From positions 1,162,352 to 1,226,351 of the forward strand of contig NZ_JACJQO010000005.1 of NCBI RefSeq assembly GCF_014696715.1: a stretch of 64,000 nt of DNA. Reading direction: 5' to 3'. The first letter of the stretch is position 1, and every line of letters starts with the position of its first letter. The notes below the pieces were generated by a model. The model made no database searches. It saw only the letters and a list, made by a program, of their open reading frames with translations, and had not been told where the DNA came from. Source of the DNA: Pseudanabaena sp. FACHB-2040. Its GTDB lineage: Bacteria > Cyanobacteriota > Cyanobacteriia > Phormidesmidales > Phormidesmidaceae. Position numbers and translations under genes: made by a program. Of this stretch, positions 42,486 through 51,528 are shown one piece after another.

Positions 42486-43457
42486 TCAGAAGGTCGAGTT
42501 GGCAAAAATCTGGTCGTACTTCTGGTTTAAGAAGGCCCCAACTGCAATAGGCTGAGCCTCTGAATGAGCTTGACCTAGCAGCGACCCCGGATACACCACA
42601 CAGTCATGGTTTGTCTCACAGAAGAATGCAACTGAGTACCGAGTTTTGGCCAGCTGTTGGCGATTGGTAACCCGCACCCGGTGAGGAGCCGAATGCAGCG
42701 TATTGCCGCTCCACCGCTGCATCACTTCACCCGCAATCACCCCAATACAGCCAAGAGGAACGTCAACGGCAACCCACTCACGCCCAGGGGTCAAAATCTC
42801 TAACCCCCCGGTTGAGTCTTGCCACAGCAGCGTGATGCCCGAGTAGTCTTGGTGTGCCCCCAGCCGAATCGAGCCCACGGTAAAGTGGGGCGCGGGAGGA
42901 TAGTGCAACAGCCGCAAAGTGCTGTTTTTGCCGTGCTGATTCACCAAAGTACCGGCAGGCTGACCGTAGACTGTCTCCAACGCGGCCAGTATGTGATTGG
43001 CCTGCTCCTGAAAAGCGCCAAAGGTTTGGTAGAGCGACTGTGCTACCTGGCTCAACATCTCACCCTCAGCCAACCGAGAGTCAGAAGTGGGGGAGAAGCC
43101 CTCAGCCAGTCGCCGCGCCTTCCACCGATTGATCCAGCGAGCATAGGTGCCGCTTTCGAGATTGAGATCGAGCACTTCTTTATGATCTTGCTGGTCGTCC
43201 GCTAGCTGTTCCTGGCCTAGTGCAATAAATATGCCCTGCCAAGGAGAGGTTAGCTGCTGAGCCAGGCTTCGCTTTTGCAGCTCACTGAGATGGAAGAAAG
43301 ACTGTAGGGTATGCAAGAGGTTGCGATCGCAAATCCCCTGCGCCACCGGAATATAGGCTGCCCCCACCTGAGAGAGCGCAGTCGAGAGCTGCCGCGCAAA
43401 CTCTGCCTGCTGAACTACTGGATCAGGCAATTGAGGAATACAGATTGCTGTCTTCAT
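42486..43457 (-). CDS. Isopenicillin-N-synthase-like 2OG-Fe(II) dioxygenase
   Basis: Protein of 323 residues. The core DSBH fold has the iron ligands His and Asp in GAHQDYSGITLL and the distal His in NTLHSAPHRV. Arg in HRVRVTNRQQLAKTRYSVAF should bind 2-oxoglutarate. The N-terminal DIOX_N region (VAQGICDRNLLHTLQSFFH) is present. These enzymes hydroxylate or oxidise small molecules. Substrate unknown; it is a single gene upstream of the gal operon. Confidence 0.9.
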   Translation of the reverse strand: MKTAICIPQLPDPVVQQAEFARQLSTALSQVGAAYIPVAQGICDRNLLHTLQSFFHLSELQKRSLAQQLTSPWQGIFIALGQEQLADDQQDHKEVLDLNLESGTYARWINRWKARRLAEGFSPTSDSRLAEGEMLSQVAQSLYQTFGAFQEQANHILAALETVYGQPAGTLVNQHGKNSTLRLLHYPPAPHFTVGSIRLGAHQDYSGITLLWQDSTGGLEILTPGREWVAVDVPLGCIGVIAGEVMQRWSGNTLHSAPHRVRVTNRQQLAKTRYSVAFFCETNHDCVVYPGSLLGQAHSEAQPIAVGAFLNQKYDQIFANSTF

Positions 43458-43573
43458 AGATCAGGTGCGTGGGGTATCTCGTTGCAGTATGAATGTTTAG
43501 CCCTATCTACCACCCGCTCCTAACGGCAGAATCTTGATGGCAGATGTTTACTGACAAATCCAGAGCCGATTGC

Positions 43574-44221
43574 CTAACCTTTTGAATTTTTTAGCAGCAG
43601 CTGACAGCCACAGGAAAATGGATTGGGGCTCTCAATTCGAGCGTCTTGAAGCACTTCGATTGGCAGGTTGCTGCTGTAAAGTAGCTCGTCATAATCCATC
43701 AGAGCATTCCACTTAACTTTGCCCGTTGGGAAACCAGTTTGCGATGCGGTATCAAAAATCAGCTCCTGCCACTTCTGAACTTCAGGGTCGCGCGATTTGC
43801 AGTAGTCAAGAACCGCAATCAGCGCCCCCGGCTTGGTGACTCGCAAAATCTCTTGCAGGGCTCGAACCGGATTGTCAACAACGCAGAGGGTAAACCCCGA
43901 GGCTGCCGCATCAAAGCTGTTATCAGGCAAATCTAAATTTTCCAGGTCTGATATTTTTAAGGTGATGTCAGCAGAGACCTGCTTCTTACGCGCTTCTTCA
44001 AGCATGCCCTCAGACAAATCAACTCCCGTTACCTGCACCCCAGCAGGGTAAGCCGGAAGGTTAAGCCCTGTCCCTACGGCAGCATCCAATACCGTTTGTC
44101 CTACACTCAGCTCCAGAGTTGCAATGAACGGGCCGCGCTCAACGTGCCAGTAGCGCGCCATAATCGCTTCGTACTCTGCGGCCCCTTGGCTGTAGGTCTC
44201 AATGACTTGCTGGGTCTGCAT
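43574..44221 (-). CDS. Class I SAM-dependent methyltransferase
   Basis: Protein of 215 residues from ATG 44221. Motif I VLDAAVGTGLNL, the acidic GVDLSEGMLEEA, and motif GALIAVLDYC fit the UbiE/Coq5-like superfamily. Substrate not determinable. A longer start at 44269 is possible but would add a basic tail not typical of the family. The upstream region 44222-44696 is non-coding. Confidence 0.88.
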   Translation of the reverse strand: MQTQQVIETYSQGAAEYEAIMARYWHVERGPFIATLELSVGQTVLDAAVGTGLNLPAYPAGVQVTGVDLSEGMLEEARKKQVSADITLKISDLENLDLPDNSFDAAASGFTLCVVDNPVRALQEILRVTKPGALIAVLDYCKSRDPEVQKWQELIFDTASQTGFPTGKVKWNALMDYDELLYSSNLPIEVLQDARIESPNPFSCGCQLLLKNSKG

Positions 44222-44269
44222 ACGCTCTTTGCGGTAAATCCTATCAGTAGAATCCCTGTAGTTTATCAC

Positions 44270-44696
44270 TTGAGATTAGTAGGCAAAGCGGGGACAGCAG
44301 CTACGGATTCTCCCGCTTAAGAAAAAATACATACCAAAAGGTAGAGGTCAACACCTGAGTTAGAGAAGAGAATAAAAGACTTAATCAACAAAAGTTTGAT
44401 AAGGAAACTGCACCTCGGGCCAACAGCTCGAGGTTTTTTCATAGTTCCTTTATAGCAACGCTTGGCCGCAGCGCAGACGGGCACCTCATCGAGAGTGAGC
44501 CGTCTAATTCTTTGTCATTGCAAATAAACGGACAAGGGCTACAGCCGAAAGACAGAGGCTTTAGAGGTTAGGGAATCTAACCTACGAGGCTTTTTCTAAC
44601 TCAACCCCTTTTCCGATGATGCAGAACACTAGCCTAACCTCGCCCAAAGAGGGCTGGGATGAATGAGGCTTAGCAAAGCGTGCGGGAGCTCAAATC
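44270..44696. other. 427-bp non-coding region with an intrinsic terminator
   Basis: Between the methyltransferase (minus) and a small ORF (plus). It contains a plus-strand terminator (44412-44438) that belongs to no visible gene; a short transcript could be encoded upstream of it (about 44300-44438). The rest has no clear ORF. Confidence 0.5.
44412..44438 (+). terminator. Orphan intrinsic terminator
   Basis: Stem ACCTCG / CGAGGT with an 11-nt loop, followed by TTTTTT. There is no plus-strand CDS upstream that would need it, which hints at a small RNA. Confidence 0.65.
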
Positions 44697-44888
44697 ATGA
44701 AACTGCTACAAGAGGCAATGCTGCTGGTTAGCAACGATGCCGAGTACACTCTGCCCAACTACGTCAAGCTGCTTGAACTGCACAACCAGGCCAGCGGCGA
44801 CGAAGCCAGGCAAATTGGTCAACTCATTGAGACGTTTTTGGTGAAAGTCCCTATGGAAGTCTTGAGCCAGATCATGAAGATGATTTGA
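44697..44888 (+). CDS. Small helical hypothetical protein
   Basis: Protein of 63 residues starting MKLLQEAMLLVSNDAEYTLP and ending LIETFLVKVPMEVLSQIMKMI. It is predicted helical with alternating Leu/Ile. GGGAG lies 9 nt upstream of ATG 44697. No family recognised; the opposite-strand ORF at 44706-44951 is a shadow. Moderate support. Confidence 0.55.
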   Translation: MKLLQEAMLLVSNDAEYTLPNYVKLLELHNQASGDEARQIGQLIETFLVKVPMEVLSQIMKMI

Positions 44889-44962
44889 GGCTGTAGGCAG
44901 CAGCAAAGAGCCTGCACTTGCCTCGTCTAGCCTGTCATGGCAAGGCAGCATTGCCGCATTTG

Positions 44963-46051
44963 CTAGTGGCGTTGGCCTGTTGTCGCTTCAAAGAGAAAGA
45001 GCCGCTCTAGATCTAGGCGAATGGGCAAGGTGTCGCCCGGCTGGAGCACAACATCAGGGGCAGTTTGGAGGTGAAGCACCTGAGGAATGGTGCGAGCGCT
45101 GTCGGGTAAAATGCCGCGTACCAACGTTTCTCGGCCCAGCGGCTCAACTACAGCGACCCGGATATGCAGGTGGGCTGCTTCGGGCGAGGTGATATGGATG
45201 TGTTCAGGCCGAATGCCCAGGTTTACTAGCTGGCCTTTGGTGGCAGGTAGGGCATCGACAAGCTCTCCGGGACAGGCAAACTTTTGGGTATCTACCCGGA
45301 AAATACCGTCGTTCCAAGTGGCTTCTAGGATGTTCATAGGAGGGTTGCCGATAAAGGTGGCAACCATGCGGTTGGCGGGCTGAGCATAGACCTCTTGAGG
45401 CGTACCGATCTGCTGAATCTGGCCCTGATGCAGCACTACAATTTTGTCGGCTAAAGTCATGGCTTCAACCTGATCATGAGTAACGTAAAGAGTCGTAATG
45501 CCAAACTGCTGATGGAGCTGCTTGAGTTCGGCTCGCGTATCATCGCGCAGCTGAGCATCCAGGTTTGAGAGGGGTTCATCCAGCAAAAAGACGCGAGGCT
45601 GTCGTGCGATCGCACGCCCCAATGCCACCCGCTGCTGCTGCCCCCCCGAAAGCTGCCGGGGTTTTCGATCCAACAGGTGGGCAATATCCAGCGAGCGGGC
45701 TACAGCTTCAATCCGGGCCTGACGCTCTGCCACAGGAGACTGCCGCATCCGCAGCCCAAAGGCCAGATTTTGGGCCACGCTCATGTGGGGGTAGAGAGCA
45801 TAGTTTTGAAACACCATCGCCACATCGCGATCGCGAGCGGCCACTTGGTTAACCAGGGCATCGCCAATGTAGAGGTTGCCCTCGGTAACAGGTTCTAGCC
45901 CCGCAATCGTCCGCAAAATGGTGGACTTGCCGCAGCCAGAGGGGCCAACCAACACCCAAAAAGCGCCATCGGGCACCTCAAAGGTGATGTTGTGGATGGC
46001 GGTGCTGCCGCCAAAACGGCGGGTAATGTTGTCGAGTTTAACCCTAGCCAC
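44963..46051 (-). CDS. ABC transporter ATP-binding protein, sugar (MalK/UgpC) type
   Basis: About 362 residues from GTG 46051 (a TTG at 46099 is the longer alternative). Walker A GPSGCGKST, Q-loop VFQNYALYPHMSVAQ, signature LSGGQQQR, Walker B VFLLDEPLSNLD and H-loop YVTHDQ are present. The C-terminal TOBE/OB regulatory domain (about 240-360) is typical of ATPases serving binding-protein-dependent sugar importers. No permease or binding protein lies in the window, so it probably serves one or more systems elsewhere, as MsmK-like ATPases do. Confidence 0.92.
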   Translation of the reverse strand: MARVKLDNITRRFGGSTAIHNITFEVPDGAFWVLVGPSGCGKSTILRTIAGLEPVTEGNLYIGDALVNQVAARDRDVAMVFQNYALYPHMSVAQNLAFGLRMRQSPVAERQARIEAVARSLDIAHLLDRKPRQLSGGQQQRVALGRAIARQPRVFLLDEPLSNLDAQLRDDTRAELKQLHQQFGITTLYVTHDQVEAMTLADKIVVLHQGQIQQIGTPQEVYAQPANRMVATFIGNPPMNILEATWNDGIFRVDTQKFACPGELVDALPATKGQLVNLGIRPEHIHITSPEAAHLHIRVAVVEPLGRETLVRGILPDSARTIPQVLHLQTAPDVVLQPGDTLPIRLDLERLFLFEATTGQRH

Positions 46052-46192
46052 AGTGATTTCGGAGAAGGAAGTTTTTAACAGCGGCTGTGCGAGACTCAAG
46101 AGCGGCCCTTGAAGCGATCGCAGCGCAACTTCATCTTACGGGGGAAACCCAAAGCAAGCACAAGATTGAGCAAATTTGCTGATGCCTGCGTG

Positions 46193-47419
46193 CTAGTTAA
46201 CCGGCGACTCTAGAGACCCGACATATACTTTGAGCGCTTCAATAATAGTGACATTAGCCTTAGGGAAAGGATACTCCTCGATCTCATCTAAGGTGACCCA
46301 CTTCACTTCGTCGCACTCAATCGGCTGCGGCTCCCCCGACAGATGGCGGCAGTGATGCACGTTCAGCGTCACCTTGAAGTGGGTGTAGGCGTGTTCGACC
46401 ACAATCAGCCGCTCGCCCACCTCAATCTCGATGCCCAGTTCTTCCATGATCTCCCGCCGAATGCAGTCTTCTACCGTTTCATTCGGCTCGATCTTGCCTC
46501 CCGGAAACTCCCACAGACCGCCCAGCAGGCCCTCTTGGCGGCGACGATCAATCAAGATCTGGCGCTGCTCATTCCAGATCACGGCTACGCCAATCTGCTT
46601 GCGCGGCAAGGGTCCACGGCTCTCGGTCATAGGAATCTCCGACTGTAGGTTCAATAGGTAAGCCCGACAGTGCTCTCGCCAGGGGCAGAGCAAACAGGCC
46701 GGGTTATGTCGAGTGCAAAGCGTCGCACCCAAGTCCATCAGCGCCTGGTTAAAATCGCGCGGCTGATGGAGATCGAGAATAGCTTCTGAAGCCTGCCAAA
46801 GCTGATCCAGCGCCTGACTGGGCGGCAACTCTAAGGCCAGCAACCGGGCCAGTACCCGTTTGACATTACCATCTAAAATCGGCACGGGTTGGTTAAAGGC
46901 AGCACTGAGAATGCCGCCTGCAGTCGTGCGCCCGATGCCCGGCAAAGCCATTGCCTGGTCAAACTGCTGCGGGAACTGCCCCCCGTGGTGCTGCACAACG
47001 GCCTGAGCCGCCCGATGGAGGTTACGGGCGCGAGCATAATAGCCCAGCCCCTCCCAAGCTTTGAGCACCGTCTGCTGCTCTGCCGCCGCCAACACCTCGA
47101 CAGTAGGAAACTGCTGCAGCCACCGTTCGTAGTAGGGGATGACCGTCTTTACCTGGGTCTGCTGCAGCATGATCTCTGAAATCCAGATGGCGTAGGGGTC
47201 GCGGCTACGCCGCCAGGGCAGGTCGCGCCCCTGGGCGGCATACCAAGCCAACAGCGCCTGCCGCAAGGCCTCTACGGCAAAACCCGACGAGTCGCTCAGA
47301 GGACTCGTCGGGTCAGTGGAAGCTGGGGAGCTAGGAAATACAGCAGAAGCGATGCTCGTTTTCGCTGCATCGCCCGCCTGCTTCACTTCAAGTTCGCCGC
47401 TCGATTTAGCAGACCTCAC
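46193..47419 (-). CDS. mutY: Adenine DNA glycosylase
   Basis: Protein of about 408 residues. The HhH-GPD core has SEIMLQQTQV, LPGIGRTTAGGIL with catalytic Asp in PVPILDGNVKR, and the iron-sulfur ligands C-x6-C-x2-C-x5-C (CTRHNPAC...CPWREHC). A NUDIX-like C-terminal domain follows, with GGKIEPNETVEDCIRREIME. It removes A opposite 8-oxo-G. The first 45 residues are a non-conserved extension; GTG 47419 overlaps the DUF760 stop, so the two are coupled. Confidence 0.93.
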   Translation of the reverse strand: MRSAKSSGELEVKQAGDAAKTSIASAVFPSSPASTDPTSPLSDSSGFAVEALRQALLAWYAAQGRDLPWRRSRDPYAIWISEIMLQQTQVKTVIPYYERWLQQFPTVEVLAAAEQQTVLKAWEGLGYYARARNLHRAAQAVVQHHGGQFPQQFDQAMALPGIGRTTAGGILSAAFNQPVPILDGNVKRVLARLLALELPPSQALDQLWQASEAILDLHQPRDFNQALMDLGATLCTRHNPACLLCPWREHCRAYLLNLQSEIPMTESRGPLPRKQIGVAVIWNEQRQILIDRRRQEGLLGGLWEFPGGKIEPNETVEDCIRREIMEELGIEIEVGERLIVVEHAYTHFKVTLNVHHCRHLSGEPQPIECDEVKWVTLDEIEEYPFPKANVTIIEALKVYVGSLESPVN

Positions 47420-47778
47420 TCGGCCTCAAAGGAGGATTCGGTTTCGTTGGACATAATGGACTGTTCAAAGGCTAGGCGCTGCTCAGCCCCGCGCAGAAAA
47501 TATCCGCTCATCATAGCAGAGGCCAACAGGCGTCCTAAGTGCTCCCGGCTGGTGGTAACGCTGATATCAAAATTTTGAGTAGGCAGCCCACCCAGCAGCC
47601 CAATAATGTTGTGCTCCATCACCTGCATCACTTCTGAAGAGACCGGTCGAGAGAGATGGGCAATGGTCTCAGGCCCCATCGCCTGCACATACTGCAGGAG
47701 TGCGTTGGCAGACTCGGTGTGGCCACCGCTATTACCGCTATTGAGGAATTCAGGAGTTTGTCCGGGTAGGTTCTTCAC
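47416..47778 (-). CDS. DUF760 protein
   Basis: Protein of about 120 residues. ALLQYVQAMGPETIAHLSRP, IIGLLGGLPTQNFDI and SREHLGRLLASAMMSGYFLR match DUF760, a family of cyanobacteria and plants. Function unknown. GTG 47778 has GAGAGG 8 nt upstream; a TTG at 47784 is also in frame. It precedes mutY with a 4-nt overlap. Confidence 0.88.
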   Translation of the reverse strand: MKNLPGQTPEFLNSGNSGGHTESANALLQYVQAMGPETIAHLSRPVSSEVMQVMEHNIIGLLGGLPTQNFDISVTTSREHLGRLLASAMMSGYFLRGAEQRLAFEQSIMSNETESSFEAE

Positions 47779-48044
47779 AGTCAATACCTCTCTTGGTGAG
47801 CAGCAAAGTGCTAGTTAGAATGTTGCGTCTTCTTAATATGCAATCAATGTAACAATTGCGATAGCTGGATCAGAGTCGGTAGAACCGAACTTGAGAAGGG
47901 TAAGTTTCACCCTTTTAGATACAGGTTTAGATACAAGTTGGGTTTCCAGCTTTCCGCAGCTGCTTTGGCCCTTGCCGCTTTAGCCCTTACTGCAAGGATA
48001 GTGGGCCGCAAACCCTCCTTGAAAGAAAGCCCAAGGCCAGCAGG

Positions 48045-48287
48045 CTACCAGGTGGGATCTACGTAGAGATTGATCGTTAGGGTTGAACACCCCGATGGCA
48101 CTGCCGCGATGCAGGCACAGACTGGCTCTGTATCATCTTCAAGTTCGACCTCACAGGCATGGCAAGATCCCATGAGACAGCCGGTGGGAATAGAAACCCC
48201 GGCCCGAGCTGCGACCTGCAATAAGGGTTCCCCAACCTCTGCCTGAATGACAACATCGTTGGGTAAAAACCGGATGGAAACAGTCAT
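48045..48287 (-). CDS. [2Fe-2S] ferredoxin, short
   Basis: Protein of 80 residues from ATG 48287. The cluster ligands are CLMGSCHAC (C-x4-C-x2-C) and a fourth Cys in VCACIAAVPSG, a plant-type [2Fe-2S] pattern. It is shorter than photosynthetic ferredoxin and probably serves a specific enzyme. It lies 34 bp downstream of the DUF2470 gene, so they are likely co-transcribed. Confidence 0.88.
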   Translation of the reverse strand: MTVSIRFLPNDVVIQAEVGEPLLQVAARAGVSIPTGCLMGSCHACEVELEDDTEPVCACIAAVPSGCSTLTINLYVDPTW

Positions 48288-48321
48288 GGGCGTGATCGAG
48301 CGTGATTGGGATCTGAGAAAA

Positions 48322-48600
48322 TCAGTGGGCTTGGTCCTGTTTGAGCATGGCGACCAGGGTGTGGTGAGCATCTTGTGCGCCGGTCAAGGTGTGGTCAAAG
48401 GTAACTCGCACAGGCACAGGCAAGCCTTCTACTGTAGCAGTCAAATCCATGCCCTCAGCATCGATCGCGTTCATTACGGCCGAGGTCGCTTCCTGCTTGC
48501 CGCCATAGACTTGGGCGTACATCAAGATTGAGTCAGCATGGTCGTCGTTCATGTGCTTGCAAATGCGATCGCTCACCGCAGGCGTAATTGGCTCAGCCAT
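48322..48600 (-). CDS. DUF2470 protein (heme-utilisation-related domain)
   Basis: Protein of 92 residues. SDRICKHMNDDHADSILMYA and the FDHTL segment fit DUF2470, a domain also found in heme-oxygenase-like and pyridoxamine-oxidase-like proteins, with HMNxDH possibly binding heme or metal. Next to a [2Fe-2S] ferredoxin. Function unknown. Confidence 0.85.
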   Translation of the reverse strand: MAEPITPAVSDRICKHMNDDHADSILMYAQVYGGKQEATSAVMNAIDAEGMDLTATVEGLPVPVRVTFDHTLTGAQDAHHTLVAMLKQDQAH

Positions 48601-48645
48601 GACTCTTCCCGTAAACTACTTCAAAAACATTATGTTTTATTAACG

Positions 48646-49002
48646 ATGATACCGTCTTTGCCCCAGGAATCGGAGCAACCTTGGCCCTCAGGTCACATCT
48701 TTCAAAGCCCCGGTGCCCACCTGACTTATCGGGTAATTGGCCCCTGCTGCCGCCTCTTTGACCGAGAGGAGCTGCCATGGCCCTGCTGCCGCATTCAATG
48801 GCGCGGCAAAGAGCCTAGCTGGCGGCGCATCGGCAAGCGGTTTGTGCCCGATCTGGCTACCCGGCGCTATCCCTCCTACAGCGTAGAAATCGTCGGCCAA
48901 GGATACCGAGCCGAGCCCTTTGTCATTACCCTGTTTACTGCCCCTCTCGAACGATCTGCCCAGGCTTGGTGGCATGCTCAGCGGGTTAGTCAGGATGAAT
49001 AG
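48646..49002 (+). CDS. Hypothetical protein
   Basis: Protein of 118 residues from ATG 48646. It is rich in Trp, Cys, Arg and Pro: GPCCRLFDREELPWPCCRIQ and WRRIGKRFVPDLATRR. It has two CC pairs, which could bind metal. It is divergent from DUF2470. The family is not recognised. Confidence 0.6.
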   Translation: MIPSLPQESEQPWPSGHIFQSPGAHLTYRVIGPCCRLFDREELPWPCCRIQWRGKEPSWRRIGKRFVPDLATRRYPSYSVEIVGQGYRAEPFVITLFTAPLERSAQAWWHAQRVSQDE

Positions 49003-49041
49003 GGAGGGAGTGGGAAGCAGCAAGCAGGTCAGTACAAATCC

Positions 49042-49635
49042 TTACAGTTCTGAGTCAGCACTACCCTCAACGGCTTCAAGCTTCTCCACGCTTCGGCAGT
49101 CACGGCGGTACTCACCGTAAGACATTTCGGCTCCGCAGAGGGTTGCCCCGGTAAAGTCGGCGCTGACAATACGAGCTCGGCTCAACCTGGCCCGAGATAG
49201 CAGGGCATCGATAAAGAGAGTCCCTTCGATGTAGGTGTAGTCCATGATAGCCCCATAGAGGGAGGCTCCGGTAAGGTCGGCTCGCAGCAGGCTGGTACGG
49301 CTGAGGTCGGCAATGTTGAGCACAGCGCCCTGGAGACTAGCCTCGCCCAAGTTGGCGCGCTTTAGGTTGGTGCGGGCCAAATTAGCGCCATCCAAACGGC
49401 TGCGAAAGAAATTGGCGTTTTCCAGGTTAGACCCTTGCAGGTCAGCCTCAGACAGATCTAGGTGGCGCAGGTCGGCATCGCGCAGATCACAGTTGAGGCA
49501 TTGTCGAGTCTGCATTAGAGTCTGCAGATCAGCCGGATCAAAGGCATAGCTAGGCTTAGTGACAAGGGTCACAGCCGCTACCAGTGCCAGCCGGAGAAAA
49601 CGCTGCTGCAAACGCTGTTGGGAAGTCGGCGGCAC
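49042..49635 (-). CDS. Exported pentapeptide-repeat protein
   Basis: Protein of about 197 residues. An N-terminal signal (LALVAAVTLVTKPSYA) is followed by a CLNCDLRDADLRHLDL start and about 20 A(D/N)LxX repeats forming a right-handed beta-helix. Such proteins are common in cyanobacteria and usually lie in the periplasm or thylakoid lumen. GTG 49635 is preferred over TTG 49653 because AAGGAAAGG lies 5 nt upstream. Confidence 0.87.
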   Translation of the reverse strand: MPPTSQQRLQQRFLRLALVAAVTLVTKPSYAFDPADLQTLMQTRQCLNCDLRDADLRHLDLSEADLQGSNLENANFFRSRLDGANLARTNLKRANLGEASLQGAVLNIADLSRTSLLRADLTGASLYGAIMDYTYIEGTLFIDALLSRARLSRARIVSADFTGATLCGAEMSYGEYRRDCRSVEKLEAVEGSADSEL

Positions 49636-49653
49636 TATGACCTTTCCTTGCAA

Positions 49654-50092
49654 TCTCAGTGGTTAATTAATGATTAAGCCGCAGCCCAATCCCTCTCATA
49701 GTGTCAAACAGAGTTGCAAGGTGGCAACTGAAAATCATGACTGCAGTTGTCCACTTTGTAAACTGGTCTGTTTTAACCGTCAAAGCATGGCCTCAGCGGA
49801 GATACTGAATTTCTAAGAATTTTGTTGAAGGTAAAGTGTTCGCCAAAGATTACCTTTTACAATAATGGGGCTTAGAGCCTGCTAGCTAACGGGTTTAAGC
49901 TTTCATGGGTGGAGTTAGACTCGCTATCTAGTAAGGCAGTGAATAGCTATTTACAGTTCACTTGCCGTTCTTGTTCCAGTTGGATGATTAGTTCTTAGAA
50001 AAGTCAGCGCTGGTGATCCCAATCTAATGTGTTTTGTTTGGGTCGGCTGCTGCAATTTGGATAACACTACCGATATCTTTGAAGGGTGACTT
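49654..50092. other. 439-bp upstream region of the DUF3747/SLH gene
   Basis: AT-rich divergent promoter region. One 23-codon ORF at 49737-49808 lacks a ribosome binding site and was not accepted. GAAGGG lies 7 nt before the downstream ATG. Confidence 0.4.
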
Positions 50093-51439
50093 ATGAAATC
50101 GCTAAAGCACTTGAAAGTCGCTGCACTCGCTGCTGCTGCACTGGGGGTATTTGGGGGAGTGGGAAGTGCGATCGCATCCACCACTAATTCCCATAATGCT
50201 GTCACTATTAACCAAAGCTTAACCCAATCCACGCAACTGTTAGCACAGGCTCAGCAGTTTGGTGAGCAACCGGTTATTGATCAGAGCCGTCTGCTGCTGG
50301 TGGCTGCCCCCGGTAGTGCGCTCAACCCCAACCAGTTTTTTATCATTGAGCAGCAGAGCAACGCTCGTCCCTGCTGGAATGAACCCAGCCCCGGTACGAT
50401 TGATCCCCTGTGGACCACCTTTGACTTTACCGGCATTTGCGGTCGGGTTTCTGACAGCAACGGCTACTCGATCCGCACCAACGGGATTGATCAAGGAGCC
50501 AATTATCAGTTCAAGCTGGAGCCAAGTGGCAATGACTTGGTGCTCTACGGTCTACCTAGAGCTACCAACCCCGACAAACGGCGGCTCGTAATCGGCCGCA
50601 CCAACGGCAGAAGCACTACCGGCTTTGCTCGGATCAACCTGGAGCCAGGCTGGTCACTCGCCAAGCGAACCTTCAACGGGCAGACGTTGGGCCACGTTTA
50701 CACCACTAACCAAACTGCCCTAGCTCAGCTGCTAGATGCTGGTGGGGCAGCGCCCACTCCTACCCCCGGCACCCAGCCTCCTGTGGTAGTTCGTCCCCCT
50801 GCAACTCCCGCGCCTTTCCCCGACATTCAGGGCAACCTCTATGCCGCTCAAATTGCTCGCGCATCTCAGCTGAACTTAATCTCTGGCTTTGAAGACGGAT
50901 CCTTCCGACCCCGTAACACCTTGACCCGCGAACAAGCGGTTTCCATCGTAATGGAGGGCCTTCAGCAGAGAGCACCGCAGTCAGTGCTGGCTGCCCTGCC
51001 TCAACGGGCTACTGCCAATCCCTTTCCAGATGTGACAACCAACCGCTGGAGTGCCCTTAAGATTGCTCAGGCAAAGCAGCTAGAGATTATCACAGGAGAC
51101 TTTGGAACAGGGCGCTTCCGTCCTAGTGACAACATCACTCGGGCCGAGCTGATAGCGATGCTGAGGAAGGCTGCCATGGTCGAGTTCTCTGAGCAGACTA
51201 CAGTTGCGGGCACCCCGACTGCAAGCTTAGTCCCCACTCAGGCTCCAGTCGGCTTTACCGACATCAGCGGTCACTGGGCAGCCAATACGATCACGGAAAT
51301 GTCTGCTTACTGCGGTATTGCCTCGCCCCTAAACGAAACGGGCGGCAGCTTTGCCCCCAATACTCAGGCATTGCGAGACTTTGCTTCTGCCGCAGTTGTG
51401 CGCTGGGTTGACTGCCCTACCAGACGGCAGGGCGTCTAA
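50093..51439 (+). CDS. DUF3747 protein with C-terminal SLH domains
   Basis: Protein of 448 residues. A signal peptide (AALAAAALGVFGGVGSAIA) is followed by a DUF3747 domain (about 55-210), a Pro/Thr-rich linker (PTPTPGTQPPVVVRPPATPA), and three SLH motifs, two clear (IARASQLNLISGFEDGSFRP and IAQAKQLEIITGDFGTGRFR) and one partial near the end. Probably anchored to the cell wall and surface-exposed. Terminator at 51487. Confidence 0.88.
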   Translation: MKSLKHLKVAALAAAALGVFGGVGSAIASTTNSHNAVTINQSLTQSTQLLAQAQQFGEQPVIDQSRLLLVAAPGSALNPNQFFIIEQQSNARPCWNEPSPGTIDPLWTTFDFTGICGRVSDSNGYSIRTNGIDQGANYQFKLEPSGNDLVLYGLPRATNPDKRRLVIGRTNGRSTTGFARINLEPGWSLAKRTFNGQTLGHVYTTNQTALAQLLDAGGAAPTPTPGTQPPVVVRPPATPAPFPDIQGNLYAAQIARASQLNLISGFEDGSFRPRNTLTREQAVSIVMEGLQQRAPQSVLAALPQRATANPFPDVTTNRWSALKIAQAKQLEIITGDFGTGRFRPSDNITRAELIAMLRKAAMVEFSEQTTVAGTPTASLVPTQAPVGFTDISGHWAANTITEMSAYCGIASPLNETGGSFAPNTQALRDFASAAVVRWVDCPTRRQGV

Positions 51440-51486
51440 GCGTCAGGCTTTTATGACTTAGCCATAGCCTTAATTAAGGTTTATCA

Positions 51487-51514
51487 GGGAGTCTCAGGTG
51501 AGGCTCCCTTTTTT
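51487..51514 (+). terminator. Intrinsic terminator of the SLH gene
   Basis: Stem GGGAGTCTC / GAGGCTCCC (one T-G pair) with a 4-nt loop, followed by TTTTTT. Confidence 0.9.
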
Positions 51515-51528
51515 GCAGATATTTCCCC

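Noticed and set aside
49737..49808. 23-codon ORF upstream of the DUF3747/SLH gene
   Set aside because: No Shine-Dalgarno and too short to separate from chance.
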